Below, piece after piece: positions 1-6,245 of a stretch of 7,496 nucleotides of DNA; within the stretch, counting starts at the first letter, position 1; each line of letters starts with the position of its first letter. The DNA lies in contig QMSL01000066.1 in the NCBI GenBank assembly GCA_003649665.1, positions 1 to 7,496 on the forward strand. Reading direction: 5' to 3'. The position numbers and the translations under genes are program-made. This stretch comes from Thermoprotei archaeon (GTDB lineage Archaea; Thermoproteota; Thermoprotei; QMSL01; B3-G16). The notes under the pieces are model-generated. The model ran no database searches. It had not been told where the DNA came from and saw only the letters and a program-made list of their open reading frames with translations.

Positions 1-1530
1 TGGTGGATGTTATTTGGATTTCTATGGTTCCTATTCTACTCAAGCTTTCTATCAATTGTAAGGAGGAGATGGATAGACATAGAACTACTACCATACCCAG
101 CAAGCTACCAATGGACAATACCAATAATTGCAGCAGCACCAGAGAAGAGATTAAAAGGCATAAGTATAAGAGCGGATAGACGCCTATCAATGTTGCTTCT
201 AGGCATATGGGTTGGCTTCTTCTATATGTGGCCCCCAGTGTTAAGATTCCTAGTACCATGGTTCCCAGACATATACGGATGGAGCTCAGCACCTTATATA
301 TCCTACTGGCTTGGAGCAATAGATACGACTCAAATTCCTGCAATTGGTAATAAGGTAGTTGCGATGCTAGTAATACCAACTAACATACTCGATTACTTAA
401 CTGCCACACTTATTCCATTAGACGTACTGTTAACTGCTTGGATAACGTCATTAGCCATGTTCATATCATGCCAGGTCGCATACTATAAGGGCTATTACTC
501 AGGGGCTCTCTCAATAGTTGGTATAGAGGCTAGGAGGAACCTAATGGGTAGTCAACCGCCATTTAAGTTCTATGCAGTACACATGGGAATGGGCATGTCC
601 ATCATAGTATTCTGGCTTGTATTGAATTGGAGATATCTGCTTGATACATTAAGATCTGCGATTAGAGGGCCAACCGAGGAGGAAGTGGAGCGAGAAGCCA
701 TGCCTCATAGAATAGCATGGATGTTATTCATAATGTCGGTCATATCATTGATACTAATGTACTATTCAGTAGGAGTAACATTAAGCGGCGCCTTGGTAAT
801 TCTATTAACCGCCTTTCTAGTGAATCTCAGCGGTGCTAGAATATTTGGTCTAAGCTTCTCTGGTGGTCCCTCAAGCTGGATTTACCTATCCAGTTTAACT
901 CACTTCCTATTCCCAAATGTCACTGGAGCAGAGAACATAACTCCCGAATACGTGAATACTGTCTATATGGCGAATAGACCAACTCAAGCTGTTGGAAACG
1001 CTCCTGGCATCGCCATGTGGTTCAAGATAGCAAAAGATGTCGACATAAGAGCTAGAGATATGTTCATAGCAATGTTGATTGCAATAGTAGTAGCCAATGT
1101 AATCGCATGGCCAGTAATAGTTAAAATATATTACAGCGTAGGTGCTGCGAAGACTGTAAGGGGAACTCCTGAGTCATGGTGGTTCCCATATTTAGCGGAG
1201 CCATCTACATGGCGTTCTCTTCCAGCAGTAAGGCCATGGTGGCCTCATGCATTAGCAGGTGCTGTAATTGTAGGCATTCTATCCTACTTAAGGATGAGGT
1301 TTGTATGGTGGCCATTCGACCCAGTAGGCGCATTCATAGGTATAAACTACGCTATCGTTGAACCGTTCTCGTTATTCGTAGCATGGCTTATTAAACTGCT
1401 GGTAATCAAATTTGGAGGCATGCGAATACACGATGAGTTCTTAATACCATTCGCAGTTGGCACTATAATTGGCAGTGCTCTCTGCTGGTTCGTAGCTGGT
1501 GTAGCAGCACTACCGAGATACATTGAGTAA
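1..1530 (+). CDS. DUF6785/DUF6784-type multi-pass membrane protein, 5'-truncated by window edge
   Basis: The frame is open from base 1 (two Trp codons precede the first ATG at 7), so the true start lies outside the window; 509 codons are visible and I estimate some 130-150 residues are missing. Counting from the ATG at 7, about ten hydrophobic segments are visible, near residues 2-18, 61-84, 115-135, 137-158, 192-211, 236-257, 259-280, 350-376, 412-429, 440-468 and 478-501. The charged stretch after the first segment (RRRWIDIELLPYPASYQW) and the C-terminal part (RMRFVWWPFDPVGAFIG near 429-445, then AWLIKLLVIKFGGMRIHDEF near 459-478) match what I remember of the DUF6785 and DUF6784 domains, seen in archaea and some bacteria and reminiscent of OPT-type oligopeptide transporters. 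No function is established. Position 80 bases upstream of a glycan hydrolase gene and near a MurNAc pathway makes an uptake role possible, but that is inference. Confidence 0.78.
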   Translation, partial: WWMLFGFLWFLFYSSFLSIVRRRWIDIELLPYPASYQWTIPIIAAAPEKRLKGISIRADRRLSMLLLGIWVGFFYMWPPVLRFLVPWFPDIYGWSSAPYISYWLGAIDTTQIPAIGNKVVAMLVIPTNILDYLTATLIPLDVLLTAWITSLAMFISCQVAYYKGYYSGALSIVGIEARRNLMGSQPPFKFYAVHMGMGMSIIVFWLVLNWRYLLDTLRSAIRGPTEEEVEREAMPHRIAWMLFIMSVISLILMYYSVGVTLSGALVILLTAFLVNLSGARIFGLSFSGGPSSWIYLSSLTHFLFPNVTGAENITPEYVNTVYMANRPTQAVGNAPGIAMWFKIAKDVDIRARDMFIAMLIAIVVANVIAWPVIVKIYYSVGAAKTVRGTPESWWFPYLAEPSTWRSLPAVRPWWPHALAGAVIVGILSYLRMRFVWWPFDPVGAFIGINYAIVEPFSLFVAWLIKLLVIKFGGMRIHDEFLIPFAVGTIIGSALCWFVAGVAALPRYIE

Positions 1531-1567
1531 GCAGATATGAGAATATACTTCAGAACACACTCCTTTT

Positions 1568-1577
1568 CTATATTATT
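1568..1577 (+). promoter_or_regulatory. possible TATA box for the GHL10 gene
   Basis: An AT-only core (TATATTATTT, 1569-1578) lies about 40 bases before the ATG at 1611. An archaeal start site some 25 bases downstream would fall near 1597, just ahead of the ribosome binding site AGGTGA (1598-1603), giving a very short leader. The T-rich run 1564-1580 could equally end transcription of the upstream membrane protein gene. Weak evidence. Confidence 0.35.
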
Positions 1578-1610
1578 TTAGTTATTAACATGAGTTAAGG
1601 TGAAGGCATT

Positions 1611-2819
1611 ATGGTATGTGGTCTAAGCTTAAAGACAAAACTATCTCTTGTAGCTGCGTTATTAATGATATTTTTAAGTGTTTTAGTAACTTTTTATGGC
1701 GACATAATGTACTGCATGGATAGATTAAAGGTAAGACGAATGATAAGGCAAGTTTCAGATATGAGCGTATTCAAGATAAGAGGCATATATGCATTTCCTG
1801 GTAGATGGCCATATAAAGATGAGATGATTAAGCTTCTTGATAATATGGCTAAGAGCGGATTCAACGTAATACTTTGGTATGCTAATGAAGATGGTCAACG
1901 AGCATATTATAAGAGCAAGTTCTATCCTTATGCACCTTCTGCCCCTCGCGATGTAGATCCATTAAAGGTATTAATTGAAGAAGCTCATAGACGTGGAATA
2001 AAGGTGTGGATATGGTTCTCGTTCATGGGATATCGCGATTTAGTTTTAAGACATCCCAAATGGGCTGCAGTATATCCTAATGGAACAAGTGTCATAGATA
2101 AGCCATATAGGCCATGGGGTGCTGATTGGTATCCACTTAACCCTGCACATCCTGAAGTACAGGAGTTCTGGGAACAGGCAATATTAGAACTCGTGGAGAA
2201 CTATGATATAGATGGAATAAACTTCCAAGATGACTTCGGCTATATAGATAGCATAAGCTATGATTATATTAATAAAGCCATGTTCGAGAAGCTGTTCGGG
2301 ATTGGTATTATGAGATGGCCAGAGGACGTACTTCCAGGCGGGCCTCTTCACAAGTCTTGGGTCGAGTATAAGTGTAGGGTCATAACGTCATTTGTGAAGA
2401 GATTGTATAGAAGAGTAAAGAGCGTGAAGCCTAATATAGTCATATCATTAGCCGTGAGTAGTAATTTACAATGGTTTAGGGAACGTGGTGTAGATTGGGT
2501 TATGCTGGCTAGAGAGCAATGTGTTGATGCACTAACTTTCATGCTCTACAGTGATAACACCGATTGGGTAGTTAATGAAACATTAAGAGTAATGAACATA
2601 ATTAAGGAGGTGAATCCCAACGTAAGAGTTATACCGATAATAGGATATGAACTCAGAGATGATCCGCCATCTAAATGGATTGAACAAGCTGTAGCCCTTC
2701 GTAAAGCAGGAGTGGAAGACATAATAGTGTTCTGGGCGAGAGGTATAGACTCAATAAAGGGATGCTGGGAGGCCTTTGGTGAACTCTTTAGTTCAATGAG
2801 GAGAAGCGCTCAATCATGA
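1611..2819 (+). CDS. membrane-anchored GHL10-type glycoside hydrolase (YngK/DigH-like)
   Basis: 402 residues. A hydrophobic segment at residues 11-30, preceded by basic residues, looks like an uncleaved signal anchor, leaving a single outward-facing catalytic domain (about 55-395). The domain has the TIM-barrel layout of the GHL10/DUF187 family: IRGIYAFPGRW (56-66), NVILWYANEDGQ (85-96) with a SKFYPY segment after it, LIEEAHRRGIKVWIWF (121-136), HPKWAAVYPNG (148-158), WYPLNPAHPEVQEF (173-186) and the acidic strand end YDIDGINFQDDF (198-209). Asp207 and Asp208 there are the most likely catalytic acids; this is inferred from the family pattern. E. coli DigH (YddW), in this family, cuts peptidoglycan glycan strands lacking stem peptides, which fits the neighbours. 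Other members may act on other glycans, so the substrate is inferred. The ATG at 1611 has AGGTGA 7 bases upstream. The 3' end overlaps the convergent serine hydrolase gene by 10 bases. Confidence 0.75.
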   Translation: MVCGLSLKTKLSLVAALLMIFLSVLVTFYGDIMYCMDRLKVRRMIRQVSDMSVFKIRGIYAFPGRWPYKDEMIKLLDNMAKSGFNVILWYANEDGQRAYYKSKFYPYAPSAPRDVDPLKVLIEEAHRRGIKVWIWFSFMGYRDLVLRHPKWAAVYPNGTSVIDKPYRPWGADWYPLNPAHPEVQEFWEQAILELVENYDIDGINFQDDFGYIDSISYDYINKAMFEKLFGIGIMRWPEDVLPGGPLHKSWVEYKCRVITSFVKRLYRRVKSVKPNIVISLAVSSNLQWFRERGVDWVMLAREQCVDALTFMLYSDNTDWVVNETLRVMNIIKEVNPNVRVIPIIGYELRDDPPSKWIEQAVALRKAGVEDIIVFWARGIDSIKGCWEAFGELFSSMRRSAQS

Positions 2820-3940
2820 ACTTCATCTATTATTGCTGAAGCTATCATATTATGAATAATAGGCCTTATCTTCTTAAGGACGTGCCGTTTATCTCTGGAT
2901 GGATGAATGGCATTAGTCAGTAGGATTACTATGAGATCCAATACGGGATCAATCCATAGAGATGTACCCGTAAATCCGGTATGGCCAAAGGCCGAAGTGG
3001 TCATTAAATCGCCACAGAGGTTATAGGCATCTCCATAATTTAAAAGCCATCCTAAGCCCCTTGCCTCATTATGATTTTCAACATGTTTTTTAGTCATTAG
3101 CTTCACTGTTAAAGGACATAGAATCCTTCTCTCATTATATACTCCCTCATTTAACATCATTTGACTGAATATGGCAATATCGTATGCTGTTGAAAAAAGA
3201 CCTGCATTTCCGCTTACACCTCCCATTGCATAGGCATTCTCATCATGCACCTCGCCTATTAGGATCCTTCTTCTCCATTTACAGTATTCAGTAGCGGCTA
3301 TCCTAGTCTTGATATCCTCTGGAGGATTGAACATAGTATCCTTCATTCCTAGGGGTTTAAACACCGCCTCATTAATATATTCATTAAGGGCTTTTCCTGT
3401 TATTCTTTCGACTATCTCGCCCAGGATTATATATCCTAAGCAGCTGTACACTATCTTTGAGCCCGGCTCATATTCTAACTTCATAGAGCAAATGGCTCTG
3501 ACGATCTTCTCACGGGATTTAAGCTTATATAGTGGGCGCCATGCGGGTAATCCTGATGTATGGGTTAAGAGATGCCATATCGTCACTTTTTCCTTCTTAT
3601 TACCGCTAAATTCTGGGACTATCTCCTGTACTCTCTGTCTTAGATAAATTTCTCCTCTCTCTATTAACTTCATTATTGCAGTCGCAGTAGCTATCGGTTT
3701 GGTCATAGATGCAATATCGAATATTGTATCCTTCCTCATTGGTCTCCTCTCCGGGATTATGCTTGCATAACCATATGCTTCGTGTAATACTATAATGCCT
3801 TTCCTTACGACTAGAATGACGAAACCAGGTAATTTCCCAAGGTCAACGAATTCCTTTAGCCTATTTAGAGCTTCATTGAGTTTCCTATGACACATCCCCG
3901 CTTCGATAGGGTCTCCATATCGTAAGCTAATACTGCTCAA
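2810..3940 (-). CDS. beta-lactamase-fold serine hydrolase, AmiE (YbbE)-like putative N-acetylmuramoyl-L-alanine amidase
   Basis: 376 residues from the preferred TTG start at 3940, which has AGGTGA (3951-3946) 5 bases ahead, the same spacing as seen before murQ. A GTG at 3949 directly after the namZ stop (379 residues) and an ATG at 3895 (361 residues) are alternatives. Numbered from the GTG, the nucleophile motif SMTK is at 81-84, the second motif is YSC at 168-170, and the HTG triad motif is at 323-325 within FGHTGFTGTSLWIDP. The segment VHDENAYAMGGVSGNAGLFS (234-253) resembles the VHD..A...GGVAGHAGLF signature of AmiE proteins and of the amidase half of Bacteroidetes NagZ fusions. In B. subtilis AmiE removes stem peptides from MurNAc and is encoded with namZ and murQ. 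There is no signal peptide, so it is probably cytoplasmic and would act on imported fragments. The third YxN/D residue is Cys, which is unusual. It could instead be an esterase or D-amino-acid peptidase; antibiotic resistance is unlikely. Confidence 0.8.
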   Translation of the reverse strand: MSSISLRYGDPIEAGMCHRKLNEALNRLKEFVDLGKLPGFVILVVRKGIIVLHEAYGYASIIPERRPMRKDTIFDIASMTKPIATATAIMKLIERGEIYLRQRVQEIVPEFSGNKKEKVTIWHLLTHTSGLPAWRPLYKLKSREKIVRAICSMKLEYEPGSKIVYSCLGYIILGEIVERITGKALNEYINEAVFKPLGMKDTMFNPPEDIKTRIAATEYCKWRRRILIGEVHDENAYAMGGVSGNAGLFSTAYDIAIFSQMMLNEGVYNERRILCPLTVKLMTKKHVENHNEARGLGWLLNYGDAYNLCGDLMTTSAFGHTGFTGTSLWIDPVLDLIVILLTNAIHPSRDKRHVLKKIRPIIHNMIASAIIDEVHD

Positions 3941-3945
3941 GTACT

Positions 3946-3951
3946 TCACCT
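3946..3951 (-). promoter_or_regulatory. ribosome binding site deciding the start of the serine hydrolase gene
   Basis: AGGTGA on the minus strand overlaps the namZ stop codon (TAG, 3952-3950) and sits 5 bases before TTG at 3940. The GTG at 3949 lies inside this motif, which argues against it as the start. The layout matches the AGGTGA-5 bases-ATG before murQ and implies translation coupled to namZ. Confidence 0.5.
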
Positions 3952-5116
3952 ACCTGTATATGAAGTACTTTTTGCTCATCGTTTTAAATTTGAGAAGATC
4001 AGACTTTAATTCATCTAGGATACCATCAACATCTCTTCCTTCCTCAATGGCCCTACGTACGTAGTCCGTTCCTACGAGAAGGTCAAAATGGTACTTACCC
4101 CCTCTTATCCTCCTCCACTTGAACTTATCTGGATACAATTCCATAACATCTCGTATTATGTAGAGGCCTATCTTAACGGATTCAATGACATCCCTGTTGA
4201 CTATATGTATTTGCACTCCTCTACATACCTCTCTTGAATACTTACTATACATTGGAATGAAGACCGCCGGTCTGAATATTACTCCTTTTAAATTGTGAGA
4301 TCTTAAGGTATCAGTTAACTTATCCTCATCTATCCATGGTGCGCCAATTAGTTCAAAAGGTTTTGTGGTTCCCCTTCCCTCTGAGATATTCGTTCCCTCA
4401 AGTAGACACGTTCCTGGATATAATATTGCGCTATCAAGTGTTGGAATGTTTGGTGAAGGAGGAACCCACGGGAGTCCGGTCTCGTCATACCACATATCCC
4501 TCTTCCATCCTCTCATCTTTATTACAGTCAAGTTAGCATTTAAATCTGCCTCATCATTAAACAGAAGCGCTAGTTCTCCAATAGTCATGCCATAGCGTAT
4601 AGGTATCTTCCATATTCCAATAAACGATCTAAACCTTAAATCAAGCAATGGTCCCTCTACATAAATTCCCGTTAAGGGATTAGGCCTATCTAAGACAAAT
4701 ATCTCCTTATCGACTTCGCTAACTGCTTCCAGGACGTGGAAAAGTGTTGAAATATACGTGTAGAATCTAACTCCAAGATCCTGTATGTCATATAGGAGGA
4801 GATCTAATTTGTTAAGCACTTTTAACGGTGGTTTCCTCCTCTCCTCACCATATAAGCTATACACAGGCAATCCTGTCTTAGGATCTATGTAATCTTTAAT
4901 GGGTATACCTGGTGGTTTCTCCCCATAGATTCCATGCTCAGGACAGAAGAGCGCTCTTACATCAAGTCTATACCTCCTATATAATATGTCAACTATATGA
5001 TCGAGATTAGCGGTAACTCCCGTATGGTTAGTGACTATTCCTATTTTCTTCTTTTTAAGAGCATCTAATTCCTCTTCAAGAAATACCTCAAGTCCTGTTT
5101 TAACTCTCCTGTTCAT
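3950..5116 (-). CDS. namZ: exo-beta-N-acetylmuramidase NamZ (GH171, DUF1343)
   Basis: 388 residues, close to full length for the family without its secretion signal. Conserved blocks run through the whole protein: IGIVTNHTGV (25-34), LFCPEHGIYGE (56-66), TGLPVYSLYG (81-90), LDLLLYDIQDLGVRFYTY (104-121), VLDRPNPLTG (141-150) followed by VEGP, IRYGMTIGELALLFN (173-187), WVPPSPNIPTLDSA (217-230), and EGTNISEGRGTTKPFE (240-255) followed by GAPW. In B. subtilis NamZ (YbbC) removes terminal MurNAc from peptide-free peptidoglycan chains, working with AmiE and NagZ. Unlike that secreted enzyme, this one begins directly with the catalytic domain (VKTGLEVFLEEELDAL), so it is predicted to be cytoplasmic. 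The ATG at 5116 fits the family's usual N-terminus; AGGAG lies only 1 base upstream, so a short or leaderless mRNA is likely. It is first in a two-gene minus-strand operon with the AmiE-like gene, whose start region abuts its stop. Family assignment is strong; MurNAc specificity is inferred from the family and from nearby murQ. Confidence 0.92.
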   Translation of the reverse strand: MNRRVKTGLEVFLEEELDALKKKKIGIVTNHTGVTANLDHIVDILYRRYRLDVRALFCPEHGIYGEKPPGIPIKDYIDPKTGLPVYSLYGEERRKPPLKVLNKLDLLLYDIQDLGVRFYTYISTLFHVLEAVSEVDKEIFVLDRPNPLTGIYVEGPLLDLRFRSFIGIWKIPIRYGMTIGELALLFNDEADLNANLTVIKMRGWKRDMWYDETGLPWVPPSPNIPTLDSAILYPGTCLLEGTNISEGRGTTKPFELIGAPWIDEDKLTDTLRSHNLKGVIFRPAVFIPMYSKYSREVCRGVQIHIVNRDVIESVKIGLYIIRDVMELYPDKFKWRRIRGGKYHFDLLVGTDYVRRAIEEGRDVDGILDELKSDLLKFKTMSKKYFIYR

Positions 5117-5146
5117 ACTCCTATATTCATACTTCGCTTACCTTTA

Positions 5147-5156
5147 CTTTATATTA
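5147..5156 (-). promoter_or_regulatory. probable TATA box of the namZ-amiE operon
   Basis: On the minus strand the sequence reads TAATATAAAG. A start about 25 bases downstream would fall near 5126, leaving roughly 10 bases of leader before the namZ ATG at 5116. It mirrors the plus-strand TATA box at 5191-5200. Confidence 0.55.
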
Positions 5157-5164
5157 TCCTTAAC

Positions 5165-5184
5165 GAGAGGCACTATGCCGTCTC
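5165..5184. promoter_or_regulatory. imperfect inverted repeat between divergent promoters, candidate operator
   Basis: The left arm GAGAGGCA (5165-5172) and right arm TGCCGTCTC (5176-5184) pair at all eight left-arm positions if one G (5180) bulges out; the loop is CTA. The centre is about 20-24 bases upstream of the centres of both TATA boxes (near 5152 and 5195). A regulator bound here could control both halves of the locus at once. No regulator gene is visible in the window. It is GC-richer than its surroundings. Confidence 0.45.
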
Positions 5185-5190
5185 TATGAG

Positions 5191-5200
5191 ATTATATAAT
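5191..5200 (+). promoter_or_regulatory. probable TATA box of the kinase-murQ operon
   Basis: ATTATATAAT preceded by purines (GAG) resembles an archaeal TATA/BRE arrangement. A start near 5220 would give a leader of about 33 bases carrying the ribosome binding site GGAGG (5240-5244), 8 bases before the ATG at 5253. Confidence 0.6.
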
Positions 5201-5252
5201 GTCGCTATGCTTTTTACTTACTTAACTCTCCTTATCTATGGAGGACTAATTA

Positions 5253-6245
5253 ATGTATCTCTGTGGGATAGATGGAGGCGGTTCAAAAACATTATGTCTT
5301 ATAGCTGATGAGAAAGGCAATATTATAGGGTTGGGTAAGGCTGGTCCTTCAAATATATCAGAAGTTGGCTTAGACGGTCTCATTCGTACTATTGTTCAAT
5401 CAATAAAAAGCGCTCTGAGAGGTGACTTAAAACGTCTCGACTTCCTTTGTGTATCCCTAGCTGGCGTAGGAGGGAGAAATAGGTGGGATACCGTGTATGA
5501 TCTTCTTAAGAAGTGCGATCTAGCCATTAAGCTCACTTTAGTCCCTGATATATATGCTGTGCTCTATTCCGCTACTCTAAATGGAAATGGTATTGTAGTA
5601 ATCTCTGGAACAGGTTCCATAGTGGCTGGTATAATCAATGGAAAGTTACGTCATAGAGCTGGTGGCTGGGGCTATTTAGTGGATGATGAAGGTAGTGCCT
5701 TCCACATAGGTCGTGAAGCCATAAGGAGAGCACTTAGAATTTACGATGGTAGAGATCGCGGTGATACGAGGCTCGTCAACGTGATATTAAATCACTTCGG
5801 AGTTAATGACCTTAATGATCTCGTAGATCTCATCGCCTTAGGAAGGATAAAGGTAAAGGACATTGCATCTCTCGCACCTCATATAATCGATATATCTAAT
5901 GATAATTTAACCGCCCGAGAGATAGTTAAGAATGCATGTAAGGAGCTTGTAAAAGGTGTTATAGCCGTTTATGAGAAAATGAATATGGACTTACCCATTA
6001 TACTAGGTGGTAGTCTCCTCCTTAAGAGTAAGAGATTTCGCGACTTATTTATAGATATGCTTAAGAGAAAGGTTCCTTCCGTCCAAATAATAGTTCCCAA
6101 GTTTGAACCTGTAGTAGGTGCATTAATCATGGCGTACTTGCAAGCGGGTATTAACATAAGTAGTGGACAATTAATGATAAACTTAGAGGAGCAAATCGCC
6201 AAGGAGTATAGGAATCTATATATCTCAGGTGAACTTCATGAGTAA
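5253..6245 (+). CDS. BadF/BadG/BcrA/BcrD-type amino-sugar kinase (MurNAc/GlcNAc kinase candidate)
   Basis: 330 residues, typical length for this ASKHA-fold kinase family, predicted cytoplasmic. The phosphate-1 loop is IDGGGSKT (6-13), Asp99 in VPDIYAVL is the likely catalytic base, the phosphate-2 loop is ISGTGSIV (117-124), and GGWGYLVDDEGSAFHIGREA (137-156) is the signature seen in N-acetylglucosamine kinases. The adenosine-side motif is ILGGSLL (250-256), with PVVGAL (286-291) near the end. Clostridium acetobutylicum MurK is a BadF-family kinase that phosphorylates both MurNAc and GlcNAc at C6 and is encoded beside murQ, as here. I therefore expect it to make MurNAc-6-phosphate for MurQ, and perhaps GlcNAc-6-phosphate too; glucosamine or another amino sugar cannot be excluded from sequence. 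GGAGG lies 8 bases before the start, and the stop overlaps murQ, so the pair is one operon. The benzoyl-CoA reductase activators of the same superfamily carry cysteine-ligated clusters; no such CxxC is evident. Confidence 0.9.
   Translation: MYLCGIDGGGSKTLCLIADEKGNIIGLGKAGPSNISEVGLDGLIRTIVQSIKSALRGDLKRLDFLCVSLAGVGGRNRWDTVYDLLKKCDLAIKLTLVPDIYAVLYSATLNGNGIVVISGTGSIVAGIINGKLRHRAGGWGYLVDDEGSAFHIGREAIRRALRIYDGRDRGDTRLVNVILNHFGVNDLNDLVDLIALGRIKVKDIASLAPHIIDISNDNLTAREIVKNACKELVKGVIAVYEKMNMDLPIILGGSLLLKSKRFRDLFIDMLKRKVPSVQIIVPKFEPVVGALIMAYLQAGINISSGQLMINLEEQIAKEYRNLYISGELHE
6227..6232 (+). promoter_or_regulatory. ribosome binding site deciding the murQ start
   Basis: AGGTGA sits 5 bases before the ATG at 6238. 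An upstream in-frame GTG at 6229 overlaps this motif and is therefore disfavoured as the start. The site lies inside the end of the kinase gene, implying coupled translation. Confidence 0.6.

Noticed and set aside
1176..1361. 61-codon open frame in another frame of the membrane protein gene
   Set aside because: It lies within the conserved DUF6784-like part of the real gene and has no recognisable content.
1585..1598. TTAAC-ATGA-GTTAA inverted repeat upstream of the GHL10 gene
   Set aside because: The arms are short and AT-rich, the kind expected by chance in this composition, and it overlaps the ribosome binding site.
2348..2542. 64-codon minus-strand open frame inside the GHL10 gene
   Set aside because: It is antisense to conserved coding sequence, with no start signal or family resemblance.
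2821..2841. Short inverted repeat CTTCA...TGAAG just past the GHL10 stop
   Set aside because: Only 5-base arms with no T-run after it, and it lies within the coding end of the serine hydrolase; likely chance.
3309..3647. Open frame of 112 codons on the plus strand
   Set aside because: It is antisense to the motif-bearing serine hydrolase, has no ribosome binding site I can see, and its translation resembles no family.
2810..3949. Annotation as a beta-lactamase resistance gene
   Set aside because: The fold is shared, but the VHD..A/GxAGLF and GHTGFTG segments and the namZ partner point to the AmiE group, and there is no secretion signal.
4336..4595. Two overlapping short plus-strand open frames inside namZ
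   Set aside because: They lie opposite the most conserved NamZ blocks; their openness follows from codon bias on the other strand.
5969..6202. 77-codon minus-strand open frame opposite the kinase C-terminus, and a similar one at 6453-6662 opposite murQ
   Set aside because: Both are antisense shadows of strongly conserved coding regions.
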